Assembly (NCBI RefSeq): GCF_030348945.1
Contig: NZ_JAUCEN010000002.1
Location: forward strand, 1,798,001 to 1,862,000
Reading direction: 5' to 3'
Origin: Peribacillus sp. ACCC06369
Lineage (GTDB): Bacteria > Bacillota > Bacilli > Bacillales > DSM-1321
Length of the DNA stretch: 64,000 bases
How positions within the stretch are numbered: position 1 is the first letter of the stretch; the number at the start of each line of letters is the position of its first letter. This document shows, piece by piece, positions 43,062 to 52,240 of this stretch. The translations under genes were made by a program, and so were the position numbers. The notes below the pieces were generated by a model, which saw nothing but the letters and a program-made list of their open reading frames with translations, was not told the DNA's origin and searched no databases.

Positions 43062-43808
43062 ATGATGAGACTTGAAAATAAAGTGGCGATCGTAACAGGG
43101 GGAGCAAGTGGGATTGGAGCCAGTACGGTTCAATTATTTGCAGAAGAAGGCGCAAAGGTGGTCATTGCAGATTTTGCAGATCATGGACAAGCTGTATCAG
43201 ATGAATTAAATGGAAAAGGGTATGATACTCTTTTTGTTAAAACCGATGTGACGAATGAAAATGACATTAAGAATATGATCGAAGAAACGGTTAACAAATA
43301 TGGAAAACTGGATATCATGTTTGCAAATGCAGGGATTGCAAGAGACGGAAACATACATGAGTTAAGCTATGAGCAATGGCAAAGAACAATTGATATTAAT
43401 TTATCCGGTGTCTTCCTATCTGATAAATATGCGATAGAGCAAATGCGGAAACAATCCACTGGCGGTGCCATTGTCAATACAGGCTCCATCCATAGCCATG
43501 CTGGGAAGCCGGAGGTGACAGCTTATTCTGCAGCAAAAGGCGGGGTTAAGCTTTTAACACAAACGTTAGGATCGACTTATGCGAAAGATGGCATTCGTGT
43601 CAATGCAGTTTGCCCAGGATATATTGATACACCACTTATTGCGGAAGCGCAAGGTGAGATACGACAAGGATTGATCGATTTACATCCAATCGGCCGTTTA
43701 GGCAGAGCGGAAGAAGTGGCTAAGGCTGTTCTCTTCCTTGCAAGTGATGATGCATCATTTGTAACAGGCACAAGCCTTATTGTAGACGGCGGATATACGG
43801 CAGTATAA
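43062..43808 (+). CDS. SDR family oxidoreductase
   Basis: The 248-aa protein is a classical short-chain dehydrogenase: TGGASGIG (12-19) binds the nucleotide, NAG lies at about 88, the catalytic Ser is in NTGSIHSHAG, and the YSAAKGG motif (Tyr-x-x-x-Lys) is near 155. The acidic residue at the end of beta 2 (VVIADFADHG) suggests NAD(H) preference. The sequence resembles 3-oxoacyl-ACP reductase or glucose-dehydrogenase-like members, but the substrate is unknown. A GAF-LuxR regulator diverges from it across a 287-bp gap with a hairpin (CCCCTATAAAAGGGGG) near 42803. Confidence 0.88.
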   Translation: MMRLENKVAIVTGGASGIGASTVQLFAEEGAKVVIADFADHGQAVSDELNGKGYDTLFVKTDVTNENDIKNMIEETVNKYGKLDIMFANAGIARDGNIHELSYEQWQRTIDINLSGVFLSDKYAIEQMRKQSTGGAIVNTGSIHSHAGKPEVTAYSAAKGGVKLLTQTLGSTYAKDGIRVNAVCPGYIDTPLIAEAQGEIRQGLIDLHPIGRLGRAEEVAKAVLFLASDDASFVTGTSLIVDGGYTAV

Positions 43809-43884
43809 AGCTTTTACACCCAAGGATTAATCGGTGGTTCTCAATCGGTACATTTCGTTTGATGTACTAGTTACATTTATTTTA

Positions 43885-43930
43885 GAGCTTTTTCCGTAAG
43901 ATGAGCATTCAAACGGAAGGGCTCTTTTTT
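43885..43930 (+). terminator. Terminator of the SDR gene
   Basis: GAGCTTTTTCCGT and ACGGAAGGGCTC pair with small mismatches, followed by TTTTTT. From 43931 to 44163 no gene is seen. Confidence 0.65.
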
Positions 43931-44163
43931 ACATTTAATCCCTTAAAATTCCTTCCACTACGTTACAGTCAGCCATTTACTGTTGACAGGCGTTTTTGTA
44001 TTTCCTTTACGATAATAGGACTATATTATATTGATCCATAGAGTGTTTATGCCGCGAATGTTGTTTTACAATGAGGTACTTTTCAAGTAGTAGGAATAAC
44101 TTAAAAAAAACAGTGAAAAATATCATAGTCGATAAAAATTATTGATAAAGGCGGATGATAAAC

Positions 44164-44595
44164 ATGACAACGGTACGTGACATTATGACCAAAGATGTGA
44201 AGGTATGTGCACCACATGATTCTGTAACAGCAGCAGCAAGTATTATGCGAGATATCAATTGTGGTTCCGTTCCAGTATGTGAAGGTAAGAAAGTCATAGG
44301 CATGATTACAGATCGTGATATTATTTTGAATTGTGTGGCAGACGGTAAAGATTGCAATACTTCTCATTGCCATGATTCTATGACTTCGAATGTAATCAGT
44401 TGTGATCCGGATACAGATGCACACGAATGTGCCCGTATGATGGCCGATCATCAAATCCGTCGTATTCCTATTGTAGAAAATGATGAAATTGTTGGTATTT
44501 GTGCTATTGGTGATCTTGTAACAGTGGATATTCATGTTAATGAAGCTGGTGAAGCGTTAAGTCACATTTCTGAATCTACTCATTTAGAACATTAA
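44164..44595 (+). CDS. CBS-domain-pair protein
   Basis: I use ATG 44164, which has good spacing from AAAGGCGG; the upstream ATG abuts that site. The 143-aa product is two CBS motifs: TVRDIMTKDVKVCAPHDSVT with GKKVIGMITDRDIILNCVAD, and MTSNVISCDPDTDAHECARM with NDEIVGICAIGDLVTVDI. It is rich in Cys and His for a CBS protein (for example DCNTSHCHDS). Such stand-alone CBS pairs bind adenine nucleotides and often act in stress or redox responses. The partner is unknown. Confidence 0.9.
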   Translation: MTTVRDIMTKDVKVCAPHDSVTAAASIMRDINCGSVPVCEGKKVIGMITDRDIILNCVADGKDCNTSHCHDSMTSNVISCDPDTDAHECARMMADHQIRRIPIVENDEIVGICAIGDLVTVDIHVNEAGEALSHISESTHLEH

Positions 44596-44851
44596 ATCGA
44601 TGCAAAAAATGAATGCATGAGCGGTCTAGGGTTTTACCCAATCTGATGCATGAGAAAACCAATTAAAGTTGAGAAAGTTCATCTTTAACGGTCCGGATGA
44701 TTTTCCTTTATTCGATTGAGAAACGGGTACAGTCAGAAACATAGGGTTCTTAAAGTATATTTTGATTTGTTTCCTGGCTCCAATGATAAAAATAATGAAA
44801 GAATTGTAAATAAACATTATAAAAATTCCAAATCAAAAGGAGGTCAATATA

Positions 44852-45028
44852 ATGAACAAACAACGAGCAAAAGAGATTGCGGCTTCACCAGTTATGGCTA
44901 ATGTAACCCACAATGAGGTTCCAATCTATATTCAAAATGTGGATGAAAATAATGAAACAGCTAGAATCTATCCTCTTGATGAACCAGAGAATGAACAAGA
45001 GGTCCCTTTATCCAATTTAAAAGAATAA
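44852..45028 (+). CDS. sspH: Small acid-soluble spore protein, H type (second copy)
   Basis: ATG 44852 lies eight bases after AAAGGAGG. The 58-aa product MNKQRAKEIAASPVMANVTH has the SspH core IYIQNVDENNETARIYPLDE and the end VPLSNLKE. It is diverged from the 39134 copy, so it is a paralogue rather than a recent duplicate. CATTATA near 44815 resembles a forespore sigma-factor -10, but I could not find a matching -35. Confidence 0.9.
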   Translation: MNKQRAKEIAASPVMANVTHNEVPIYIQNVDENNETARIYPLDEPENEQEVPLSNLKE

Positions 45029-45084
45029 GCCGTCAAGTGAGAGCGTGTTACTTGGGTCACTGGTTTGTCGTAATTGAATGTATA

Positions 45085-45111
45085 AAAACCCCTTGAGACC
45101 AAGGGGTTTTT
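45085..45111 (+). terminator. Terminator of the second sspH gene
   Basis: AAAACCCCTTG and CAAGGGGTTTT form a perfect stem around AGAC and are followed by TA. Confidence 0.85.
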
Positions 45112-45672
45112 ATCATGGATGCAAAGGTCCTAAATATCGTAGGCTTCAACTTCTTAACCTAGGGCATGAATCCAACATGCTACTTTAAAGGGCATTCCTT
45201 CTTCACGTTCTATCCTAAAACTCTCGTAATCTCTTGTTGTGGTGAATGATTTCATCCGTCGTTTTCTTTTTTTGCGACAATCCCGAATGGCTTATGTAAC
45301 AGCCATATTCAATGACTATCGTAGCCTGCTTGCACCTCTTTTGATAATTCGATTTAAAGTCTTTTGAATGTACCAGAAACATCTAAATACTGAACTCTAA
45401 AGCACTCAGGAAATACCTTATCCAAAACTGCTTGGGATTTTAGTTTAGTTTGTACAAATATGCATGCTGCTGCCTTATAATGTTACGTAGGTTTAGAGCT
45501 AGATCCATCGCCTATTTCATTCATGTAGTATCGCACCTTGCTTTTTAAACGAGATCTAGTCACAACAAATTTTTACAAGTAGGGGCGAACTGATTAGTTG
45601 ACGGGAATCATATCCCATAGGTGCGGACGCTACGTTAACCTACTAACCAAAGTCATTTTAGGGAGGAAGAAA
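45112..45672. other. Gene-poor region holding a minus-strand coding relic
   Basis: On the minus strand, from about 45390 to 45154, shifting frames read QATIVIEYGCYISHSGLSQK, then KTTDEIIHH, then YESFRIEREEGMPFKVACWI and HALG with a stop. These are consistent pieces of one protein, broken by at least one frameshift, that I cannot name. The rest shows nothing. Confidence 0.35.
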
Positions 45673-46059
45673 ATGAAACTAAAAAAAATACATCATGTAG
45701 CGATAATTTGTTCCGATTATGAAAAATCAAAAAACTTCTATGTGAACATTTTAGGGTGTGAAATCGTGCAGGAGACATATCGGGCAGAAAGGAAGTCGTA
45801 TAAATTGGATCTAATGGTCGGAGGGGAATATCAGCTGGAATTGTTCTCATTTCCTGAAAGTCCCAATCGTCTAAGTTATCCAGAAGCAAAAGGGCTAAGA
45901 CATCTTGCTTTTGAAGTTGAAGATATTAATCAAGCTGTTAAAGATTTGGAAAAAGAAAACATTCCGGTCGAACCTATCCGTGTTGATGAGTTAACAGGAA
46001 AAAGATTTACTTTTTTTTGTGATCCGGATGATTTGCCTCTTGAGATATATGAAAAGTGA
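45673..46059 (+). CDS. VOC family (glyoxalase-like) protein
   Basis: I use ATG 45673 after GGGAGGAAG. The 128-aa protein has the two beta-alpha-beta-beta-beta modules of the vicinal oxygen chelate superfamily: KIHHVAIICSDYEKSKNFYV, then QLELFSFP, then LRHLAFEVEDINQAVKDLEK and the end DPDDLPLEIYEK. Probable metal ligands are His7 or 8, Glu in QLELF, His in LRHLAF and Glu in LEIYE. It resembles YaeR/GloA2 proteins; the substrate is unknown. Confidence 0.88.
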   Translation: MKLKKIHHVAIICSDYEKSKNFYVNILGCEIVQETYRAERKSYKLDLMVGGEYQLELFSFPESPNRLSYPEAKGLRHLAFEVEDINQAVKDLEKENIPVEPIRVDELTGKRFTFFCDPDDLPLEIYEK

Positions 46060-46353
46060 GTAGGAATTACAAGCTTAGCTAGGATGATGAGTGAACTTTA
46101 AGGCATGAAGTCTGATGGGAGAGGTGATGGTTCGGGAATTGAGGTAAACTTTATTTTTTTTAGTTGATTTCAATAGATGAATACGATGATTTAAAGAAGT
46201 TAGTTATGCCAATTAAACTATGAAGGTTCCCTATGATATGTCGATACTATTAAATTTATCTCCACTTGCATTCCATATTTCGATGATAGCTGAAATAATC
46301 ACCAGCTATAATAGCTATAGATCGGTCATTTAAATATGTCAGGAGATAAAAAA

Positions 46354-47241
46354 ATGAATGTTTTCAAATTTACACTGTTGATACTTTTAACGACATTTTT
46401 AATGGGTTCTTCTTTTGCGGTAGTTAAAATTGGTCTACCTTATTCATCGCCATTATTATTAGCAGCATTACGCTTCACACTTGCTGGATTCATAATGGCG
46501 ATGATCGTATTCTTTTTAAGAAGACCGCATCCAAACTCTAAAGGGGATTGGATAAAAATGCTTATTATCGGCACTTTTCAAACAGCCGGAGTAATGGGGT
46601 GCATTTTCCTGAGTTTACGCACTATTACAGCAAGTGAATCCTCAATTCTTACTTTCACGAACCCGTTACTCGTTGTTGTATTCGGTACAATTTTTTCACA
46701 AACACGCTATAAACTATATCAATGGATTGGAGTATTATTAGGATTAGTGGGAGTAATTATTACGATGGGAGCGCAACTTGAATTTAAGATTGGCATTCTT
46801 TTCGGCATTCTTTCTGCTATTTTCTGGGCCATTTCCACTTTATTGGCGAAAAAATGGGGAGCGATTTTCGATACATGGGTTTTATCTGCCTATCAGATGC
46901 TTTTTGGTGGTTTACTGCTTTTACTTGGCAGCTTTACTCTTGAAAAACCATTTTTCATAATTAGTGGAAATTCGTTATTCATTTTATTATGGTTAAGTAT
47001 CATGTCATCGATTGTGCAATTTGCAGTTTGGTATTACCTTTTACAAAAGAGTGATCCAGGAAAAACGAGTGCCTTTTTATTTTTGGCACCTTTCTTCGGT
47101 GTATTATCAGGATGGGCACTATTAGGTGAAAAGATATACACTTCACTCCTAATTGGCGGACTGTTTATTATCATAGGCATCTATCTTGTAAATGGCCAGT
47201 TCCAAAAGGAAAATAAATTAGTTAAAAGGGCTTTAGAGTAA
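46354..47241 (+). CDS. EamA (DMT superfamily) transporter
   Basis: I use ATG 46354 after AGGAGAT. The 295-aa protein has ten membrane helices in two EamA repeats: FLMGSSFAVVKIGLPYSSPL at the start and LFGILSAIFWAISTLLAKKW at the second repeat. RxALAxF-type motifs appear as LAALRFTLAGF. Members export amino acids or metabolites; the substrate is unknown. The gene is convergent with the ArsR regulator. Confidence 0.9.
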   Translation: MNVFKFTLLILLTTFLMGSSFAVVKIGLPYSSPLLLAALRFTLAGFIMAMIVFFLRRPHPNSKGDWIKMLIIGTFQTAGVMGCIFLSLRTITASESSILTFTNPLLVVVFGTIFSQTRYKLYQWIGVLLGLVGVIITMGAQLEFKIGILFGILSAIFWAISTLLAKKWGAIFDTWVLSAYQMLFGGLLLLLGSFTLEKPFFIISGNSLFILLWLSIMSSIVQFAVWYYLLQKSDPGKTSAFLFLAPFFGVLSGWALLGEKIYTSLLIGGLFIIIGIYLVNGQFQKENKLVKRALE

Positions 47242-47334
47242 TCGTAGGATTGTTCTAAGCTGCAAAGGACAGAAATCCCCTCATGGTGAAAAAGAAAGAG
47301 CCCCTTTTCTATCCACTAATGAGGGATTATCAAA

Positions 47335-48033
47335 TTATACCTCTATACAAAAAACTTCTTTAAATCCTTCTTTCCCTTCAGGTGTTACTTTTACTGCGCG
47401 AATAGATGGAACACGGACTATCCAGCCTAAATCAAAAAAATGTGTAAGGAGTCCATTTCCTAAGGCTCCACCAAGATGATGATGACGTTCACTCCAGTCT
47501 AAACATGAATGGGAAAATGAACGGCGTTTTCTTCTTAAATCAAGTAAATCGATGCCGAATTCAGAAAAAAAATAGTCTCCTTTGGGTGTAACTGCAAATT
47601 CTCTCTCTTCTTTTTTCAAATATCCGGCTTTCAACATCGATTCAGTTAGATCGACTCCTAGTTTTCCGGCCAAATGATCATAGCAAGTTCTGGCTTCCTG
47701 AAGCATTTTAACTTGTCTTGATTGTTTTAACGACCGAACTTCAGGTGGTGGGGAAATGGCAAGAAATGATTCTAAAATGCGCGCAATTTCTCCATTTGCT
47801 AGCTGATAGTAACGATGTCGTCCGTGTTTTTCAACATTAACAAGGTTACCTTCCACTAATTTTGAGAGGTGAAAGCTGGCGGTTTGCGGTGTTATTACAG
47901 CCATCAATGCTAATTCACCTGCCGTATGAAAACGTCCGTCCAGTAAACTTGTAAGTATTGTTGCACGTGACGTTTCCCCAAGGAGGGAGGCTACCTCCGC
48001 CATATTTGGATTTATACTCAAGATAGTTACCAA
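47335..48033 (-). CDS. ArsR family regulator with C-terminal extension
   Basis: The 232-aa protein has an N-terminal ArsR winged helix (EVASLLGETSRATILTSLLD, then TAGELALMAVITPQTASFHL and RHRYYQLAN). A C-terminal domain of about 130 residues follows (HLAGKLGVDLTESMLKAGYL, then SHSCLDWSERHHHLGGALGN). The Cys-x-x-x-x-x-x-His-His-His cluster there may bind metal or be redox-active. Similar long ArsR proteins sit beside EamA or MFS exporters in Bacillus, as here, so it may control the convergent exporter. Confidence 0.88.
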   Translation of the reverse strand: MVTILSINPNMAEVASLLGETSRATILTSLLDGRFHTAGELALMAVITPQTASFHLSKLVEGNLVNVEKHGRHRYYQLANGEIARILESFLAISPPPEVRSLKQSRQVKMLQEARTCYDHLAGKLGVDLTESMLKAGYLKKEEREFAVTPKGDYFFSEFGIDLLDLRRKRRSFSHSCLDWSERHHHLGGALGNGLLTHFFDLGWIVRVPSIRAVKVTPEGKEGFKEVFCIEV

Positions 48034-48760
48034 CCTTTCCGCCCGATATTTAGATATAGGTATAGTTTGTCAGAAGCTTAACACTTAGTAATTAGCCCTA
48101 TAAATATGTAAGCTTATTTTTCTATTATACAGTACCGCTGCCCTGGTGATATTCTGTATATTCACGATTCCCCTGAAAAAGGATATTGGACCCTGCAATA
48201 AAAGTGGATATCGTTTATTGCGTATTTTTTCGGTGTGTATACGCAGAAAGATGATGACAGATAAAAGGGTTCCAAATCGCAGTGCAGGGAGAAATCATAG
48301 ATTTTAAAAGATTTGACCTTTCCGTGTAGCCTTAAACCCTGGGCACTCCAGTTTGAATTTCACTTCAACGAAAAGCTTGGACGGGTAATTATATAGATGC
48401 TATCAGTGCAGCTAACTCCTTAAAGATGTTTCAAATGAATTTCTGTAAAATCACCATCTCATTTAGGCACTACCGCTTTAACGTTCAGGTTGTGATTAAG
48501 TAATTTCTTTGAAAATGTTCAGATGTCCTTGAATGGATTGCTTTCCAATCCATTACCCTAATCAAATCATAATCCGGATGGGTTTTAGAATAGCCATTCA
48601 ATGCGTTCCGCATTTTTACTTCAGCACCCAACAGGTCCACTTTATCAGAGTAGGACTTCTTTTAATTTTCAGAAACATAAAAAGGGCTGTTAGTGAATCT
48701 ATTAAGTCCTGTACATATTTATAGAAAGCTTTATAAGATATTAAAAAGGAGGTACAAGCA
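48034..48760. other. Gene-poor region of about 700 bp
   Basis: No intact gene is supported. On the minus strand near 48470-48610 short open pieces (NALNGYSKTHPDYDLIRVMD) look like a decayed coding region, perhaps a transposase, but I could not identify it. AAAGGAGG at 48745 begins the next relic. Confidence 0.3.
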
Positions 48761-48871
48761 ATGAAATAAGAAATAATTAACGCGGAAAATAACCGTTTCC
48801 GCTTATTAACAGGTACATTACCTGATAAAGAAACGGCCGAAATAATGGCTGAAGCTCTGAAAGTTCTTTAA
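48761..48871 (+). pseudogene. Small gene with a nonsense codon at position 3
   Basis: AAGGAGG and ATG 48761 are well placed, but the third codon is TAA. The frame then continues EIINAENNRFRLLTGTLPDK to TAA 48869. The clean ribosome binding site and continued coding look suggest a recently inactivated 36-residue gene of unknown family. Confidence 0.35.
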
Positions 48872-48873
48872 GG

Positions 48874-49165
48874 ATGGATATGGTCATTTTAGAATCTACA
48901 GGGCATTACCATTCTCCCGTTATTCAATATCTGGAGGAACAAGGGATTCTATAACTTACTAAATCCGATTATTTCTTATCAGGCAAAGAAGTCCAGTTTA
49001 CGAAAGGTAAAAACAGACGCAATCGATGCGTACCAGTTGTGTGTACTGTATTACAAAGGTGAACCTCATAAAATTAGAGGAATTCAGCTTTTAGTCCTTC
49101 ATAATTTGTTAAGACAACAGGAAATCATAACGAATATGCATGTGGAAGCTAAACAGAAGAAAGAC
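48874..49165 (+). pseudogene. IS110 family transposase fragment
   Basis: Two frames together give VILESTGHYHSPVIQYLEEQ, then NPIISYQAKKSSLRKVKTDA and IDAYQLCVLYYKGEPHKIRG. This is the DEDD-domain region of IS110/ISBth-type transposases. A frameshift and stop lie near 48955. The N-terminus and the whole C-terminal serine domain are absent. No element ends were found. Confidence 0.85.
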
Positions 49166-49347
49166 TGTCTATCCTTTGGATAAGCTTTTTTTAATGAAGT
49201 ATATTCTTTGTAAACTAGGCATACATTCTTACATGTTCACTAACAGTAAACGTTCCTTAATAGTCTTGTGAATAGATTAGATTGAATAGATACCGGTGAA
49301 TAGTCCCTTTTTCGAATTTAGTAGTCAAATAGGAGGGAAAGAAGAGT

Positions 49348-50112
49348 ATGAAAATATCAGACGTAGGATTTAAAGGTCAAGTTTTTGGATTTATAAAGTT
49401 CACACCTTTTGTTGAAAGTTTCTTGTCTGGAGATTTATATATGAACAATTTCAAAAAGTATATTGATATGGAAAGTGCTTCGGGAGAAAAAGGTGTAGGA
49501 GACAAATTTGAAGCTTCACATGTTTTTACGGAATTAACAATGAATTTCTTTACTCAAGATACCGATGAATTAATAATGTCGGGGCGAACTAAAAAGATGA
49601 ATTTTAGAAAAAATATAAATGAAAAAAGACCATTATATTGTATGTTTGCAATTGTCGGCGATATGTTAAAAGTGGTTATGGAGGATGAAAAGTATTACTA
49701 TACCAAATTTGATTTACCTAAAGAACAAATCGATAAAATGATCAGCGAGTTCGGAGATAGATTAATTTTTGTTACCCCATCGCAATTTATTGACAGACTT
49801 ACTAAAACACTCAATGAAAAAGGGTATGCTTACAGAGGTGGGTTGGTAAAATATGATGATTATAACATCAATTCCACAGCTAGGATGAGATCTTATAAAA
49901 ATCAAGGGACAGATATTTATTTTTGGAAAGATAAATACTTTGAAAATCAATATGAATATCGCATAGTTCTCACAGATCAAGAAGTTGATGATGCTTTAAT
50001 TGTGAACGTAGGTGATATTTCAGACATTAGTACTATATTTAATGCCAATGAATTTTTCAGTGATAAATTTGAAATAAGATTACGAAAGAAAGGAAATCTA
50101 AGCATCCATTAA
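49348..50112 (+). CDS. Hypothetical protein, possibly DUF2971-like (254 aa)
   Basis: ATG 49348 follows GGAGGGAAAG. The protein starts with strands (DVGFKGQVFGFIKFTPFVES), has GDLYMNNFKKYIDMES and GVGDKFEASHVF, then late in the chain FENQYEYRIVLTDQEVDD. The order of a small-output opening, an early GDxxE and a late EYRI resembles DUF2971-type proteins found in defence and mobile regions, but the match is loose. The stop codon lies inside a terminator hairpin (50102-50126) of the same type as in the 3.8-5.3 kb array, suggesting a shared mobile origin. Confidence 0.7.
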   Translation: MKISDVGFKGQVFGFIKFTPFVESFLSGDLYMNNFKKYIDMESASGEKGVGDKFEASHVFTELTMNFFTQDTDELIMSGRTKKMNFRKNINEKRPLYCMFAIVGDMLKVVMEDEKYYYTKFDLPKEQIDKMISEFGDRLIFVTPSQFIDRLTKTLNEKGYAYRGGLVKYDDYNINSTARMRSYKNQGTDIYFWKDKYFENQYEYRIVLTDQEVDDALIVNVGDISDISTIFNANEFFSDKFEIRLRKKGNLSIH

Positions 50113-50126
50113 ATTGGGTGCTTTTA
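50102..50126 (+). terminator. Cassette-type terminator, copy D, overlapping the stop codon
   Basis: GCATCC and GGGTGC arms around ATTAAATT are followed by TTTTA. The left arm encodes the last residues of the upstream protein. An ATG after GGAGGG at 50145 opens only 13 codons (MLNFLKNGIEELK), possibly the start of a deleted gene. Confidence 0.65.
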
Positions 50127-50298
50127 TTCGTAGGAGGGAAAAAGATGTTGAACTTTTTAAAGAATGGAATAGAAGAGTTAAAATAACCGCAAAGTCTAGG
50201 ATTATTGCATCCACATGGTTAAGGCAAAAAACATGAATTATAATAACTCATTTAAATTCACTAGTATTGTTATCGGTAATTTAAAACGAAAAAAAAGA

Positions 50299-50325
50299 AA
50301 AACTTACCTAATGGGTAAGTTTTTT
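50299..50325. terminator. Bidirectional terminator
   Basis: AAAAACTTACC and GGTA AGTTTTT form a near-perfect stem with T runs on both strands. The 190 bp on either side hold no gene I can support. Confidence 0.75.
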
Positions 50326-50514
50326 GGATATAAAGTTATTTTTTATTCCTATACACATGCCTTTTTAATCTGAAAGTATCCGTATATCTAGTTTTAGAAT
50401 ATTAATTGTAAGTCCTCGCACACGAACCTTACGATGCATATGCTTAAAAAGAATAGGTTCATCAAAAGGTGAACTCTGCATAAAGTCAAAAACGATCGAG
50501 GTTACTTTTTTTCG

Positions 50515-52194
50515 TTACTTTGAGAGATAAACGCGCGCTTCATAAGGTTTTAATGTATTAGAAGAAATTTCATCACTGTTTTGATCCGCGTAGTTATTGA
50601 TTAGCAGTTGTCTAGCTTCACAACTAATGTGTTCTGGTAATTCAAAGTAGGCTGCTTCCCCTGTAAAGTTGCAAATAACAAGTAATGTTTCGTTATCTAA
50701 AGTACGTATATACGCATAAATTTGCTCATTTTCTTTTAAAATAAGATCATATGCACCGTACACAATTACGTCATATTTTTTTCTTAACTTAATTAGTTTT
50801 TGATAGTAGTAAAAGATAGAATTCGAGTCTTCTAATGATTGTTTCACATTAATTTCTCTATAGTTTGGGTTTACTTTTAACCAAGGAGTACTTGTTGTAA
50901 AACCAGCATTTTTACTATCGTCCCATTGCATAGGAGTTCTAGCGTTATCACGGCCTTTAATATAAATGGATTCCATTACTTTAGCTTTATCCTCTTGACC
51001 CTCTATAACTTTTTCACGGTACATATTCAGAATCTCAATATCCTTATAATCATCAAGACCAAATTTAACATTTGTCATACCTATTTCCTCACCTTGATAA
51101 ATATAAGGCGTTCCCTGCATCATATGAAGGAATGTTCCAAGCATTTTTGCGGATTCTACTCGGTAAGATGTATCATTGCCAAAGCGAGAGACCATTCTTG
51201 GTTGATCATGGTTGTTTAAATAAAGGCTATTCCATCCTTTTCCTTCCAATCCTTTCTGCCATTTTGTCATGCATTCTTTAAGATCGTCCAGCTTTAAAGG
51301 CTTTACATCCCATTTTCCGCCTGGTCCTGAGTCTAAATCCATATGTTCGAATGTGAAAATCATATTTAGTTCAGTACCTTCACTATTCGCATACTTAGTG
51401 GCATCTTCAACGGATGCCCCAGGACATTCGCCGACTGTCATCATGTCATATTTCGAAAGTACCTCACGATTCATCTCTTGTAGATACTCATGCACACGAG
51501 GACCATTCATAAAGAAATCGCCACCCCAGTCGTATCGCTTTCCGCCTGGAGTGCTGGGCAATCCTTCCGCTTTGGAAATGAGGTTAATCACATCCATTCG
51601 AAAACCATCAATGCCCTTATCAAGCCACCATATCATCATGTCATGAATTTCTTTTCTTACTGTAGGGTTTGCCCAATTTAAATCAGGCTGTTTTTTGCTA
51701 AACAGATGAAGATAGTATTCATCTGTTTCTTTATCATATTGCCAAGCTGGACCACTAAAAACTGATGTCCAATTGTTTGGCTCTTTTCCATCTTTGCCGG
51801 GGCGCCAAATATAGTAGTCTCTGTACGGATCATCTTTTGATGATCGGGATTCAATGAACCATTTATGTTCATCTGATGAGTGATTAACAACTAGATCCAT
51901 CATTAATTTCATATTGCGTGAATGTAATCCTTCCAAAAGTTCATCCCAGTCATTCAGGGTACCAAACTCATCCATAATGTCTTGATAGTCACTAATATCA
52001 TAGCCATTATCATCGTTTGGAGATTTGAAAACAGGTGATAGCCAAACGACATTAACTCCTAATTCATTTAAATAATCAAGTTTTGAAATAATTCCACGTA
52101 AATCTCCAATTCCGTCCCCATTACTATCCATGAAACTCCGAGGATAAATTTGATAAACAACACTTTCTTTCCACCATTTTTTCTCCAATTTCAT
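50515..52194 (-). CDS. Alpha-glucosidase / oligo-1,6-glucosidase (GH13)
   Basis: I choose ATG 52194, giving MKLEKKWWKESVVYQIYPRS as in MalL-type enzymes; upstream ATG codons at 52233 and 52254 are alternatives that overlap the permease gene. The 559-aa protein has the GH13 sites: DLVVNHSSDEH, GFRMDVINL (nucleophile Asp), VGECPG (acid/base Glu) and NNHDQPR. The Val after the nucleophile is typical of alpha-1,6-preferring members of subfamily 31. The enzyme is cytosolic. It closes the transporter operon and would cut the imported di- or oligosaccharide. Confidence 0.9.
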   Translation of the reverse strand: MKLEKKWWKESVVYQIYPRSFMDSNGDGIGDLRGIISKLDYLNELGVNVVWLSPVFKSPNDDNGYDISDYQDIMDEFGTLNDWDELLEGLHSRNMKLMMDLVVNHSSDEHKWFIESRSSKDDPYRDYYIWRPGKDGKEPNNWTSVFSGPAWQYDKETDEYYLHLFSKKQPDLNWANPTVRKEIHDMMIWWLDKGIDGFRMDVINLISKAEGLPSTPGGKRYDWGGDFFMNGPRVHEYLQEMNREVLSKYDMMTVGECPGASVEDATKYANSEGTELNMIFTFEHMDLDSGPGGKWDVKPLKLDDLKECMTKWQKGLEGKGWNSLYLNNHDQPRMVSRFGNDTSYRVESAKMLGTFLHMMQGTPYIYQGEEIGMTNVKFGLDDYKDIEILNMYREKVIEGQEDKAKVMESIYIKGRDNARTPMQWDDSKNAGFTTSTPWLKVNPNYREINVKQSLEDSNSIFYYYQKLIKLRKKYDVIVYGAYDLILKENEQIYAYIRTLDNETLLVICNFTGEAAYFELPEHISCEARQLLINNYADQNSDEISSNTLKPYEARVYLSK

Positions 52195-52240
52195 CTTCCT
52201 TTCACTTCTAATTTGTTTCTTAATCAGTCTCATATTCCCC

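Noticed and set aside
44101..44535. 144-aa minus-strand ORF over the CBS gene
   Set aside because: It is the antisense shadow of a clear CBS-domain gene and has an implausible Cys/His/Thr-rich composition.
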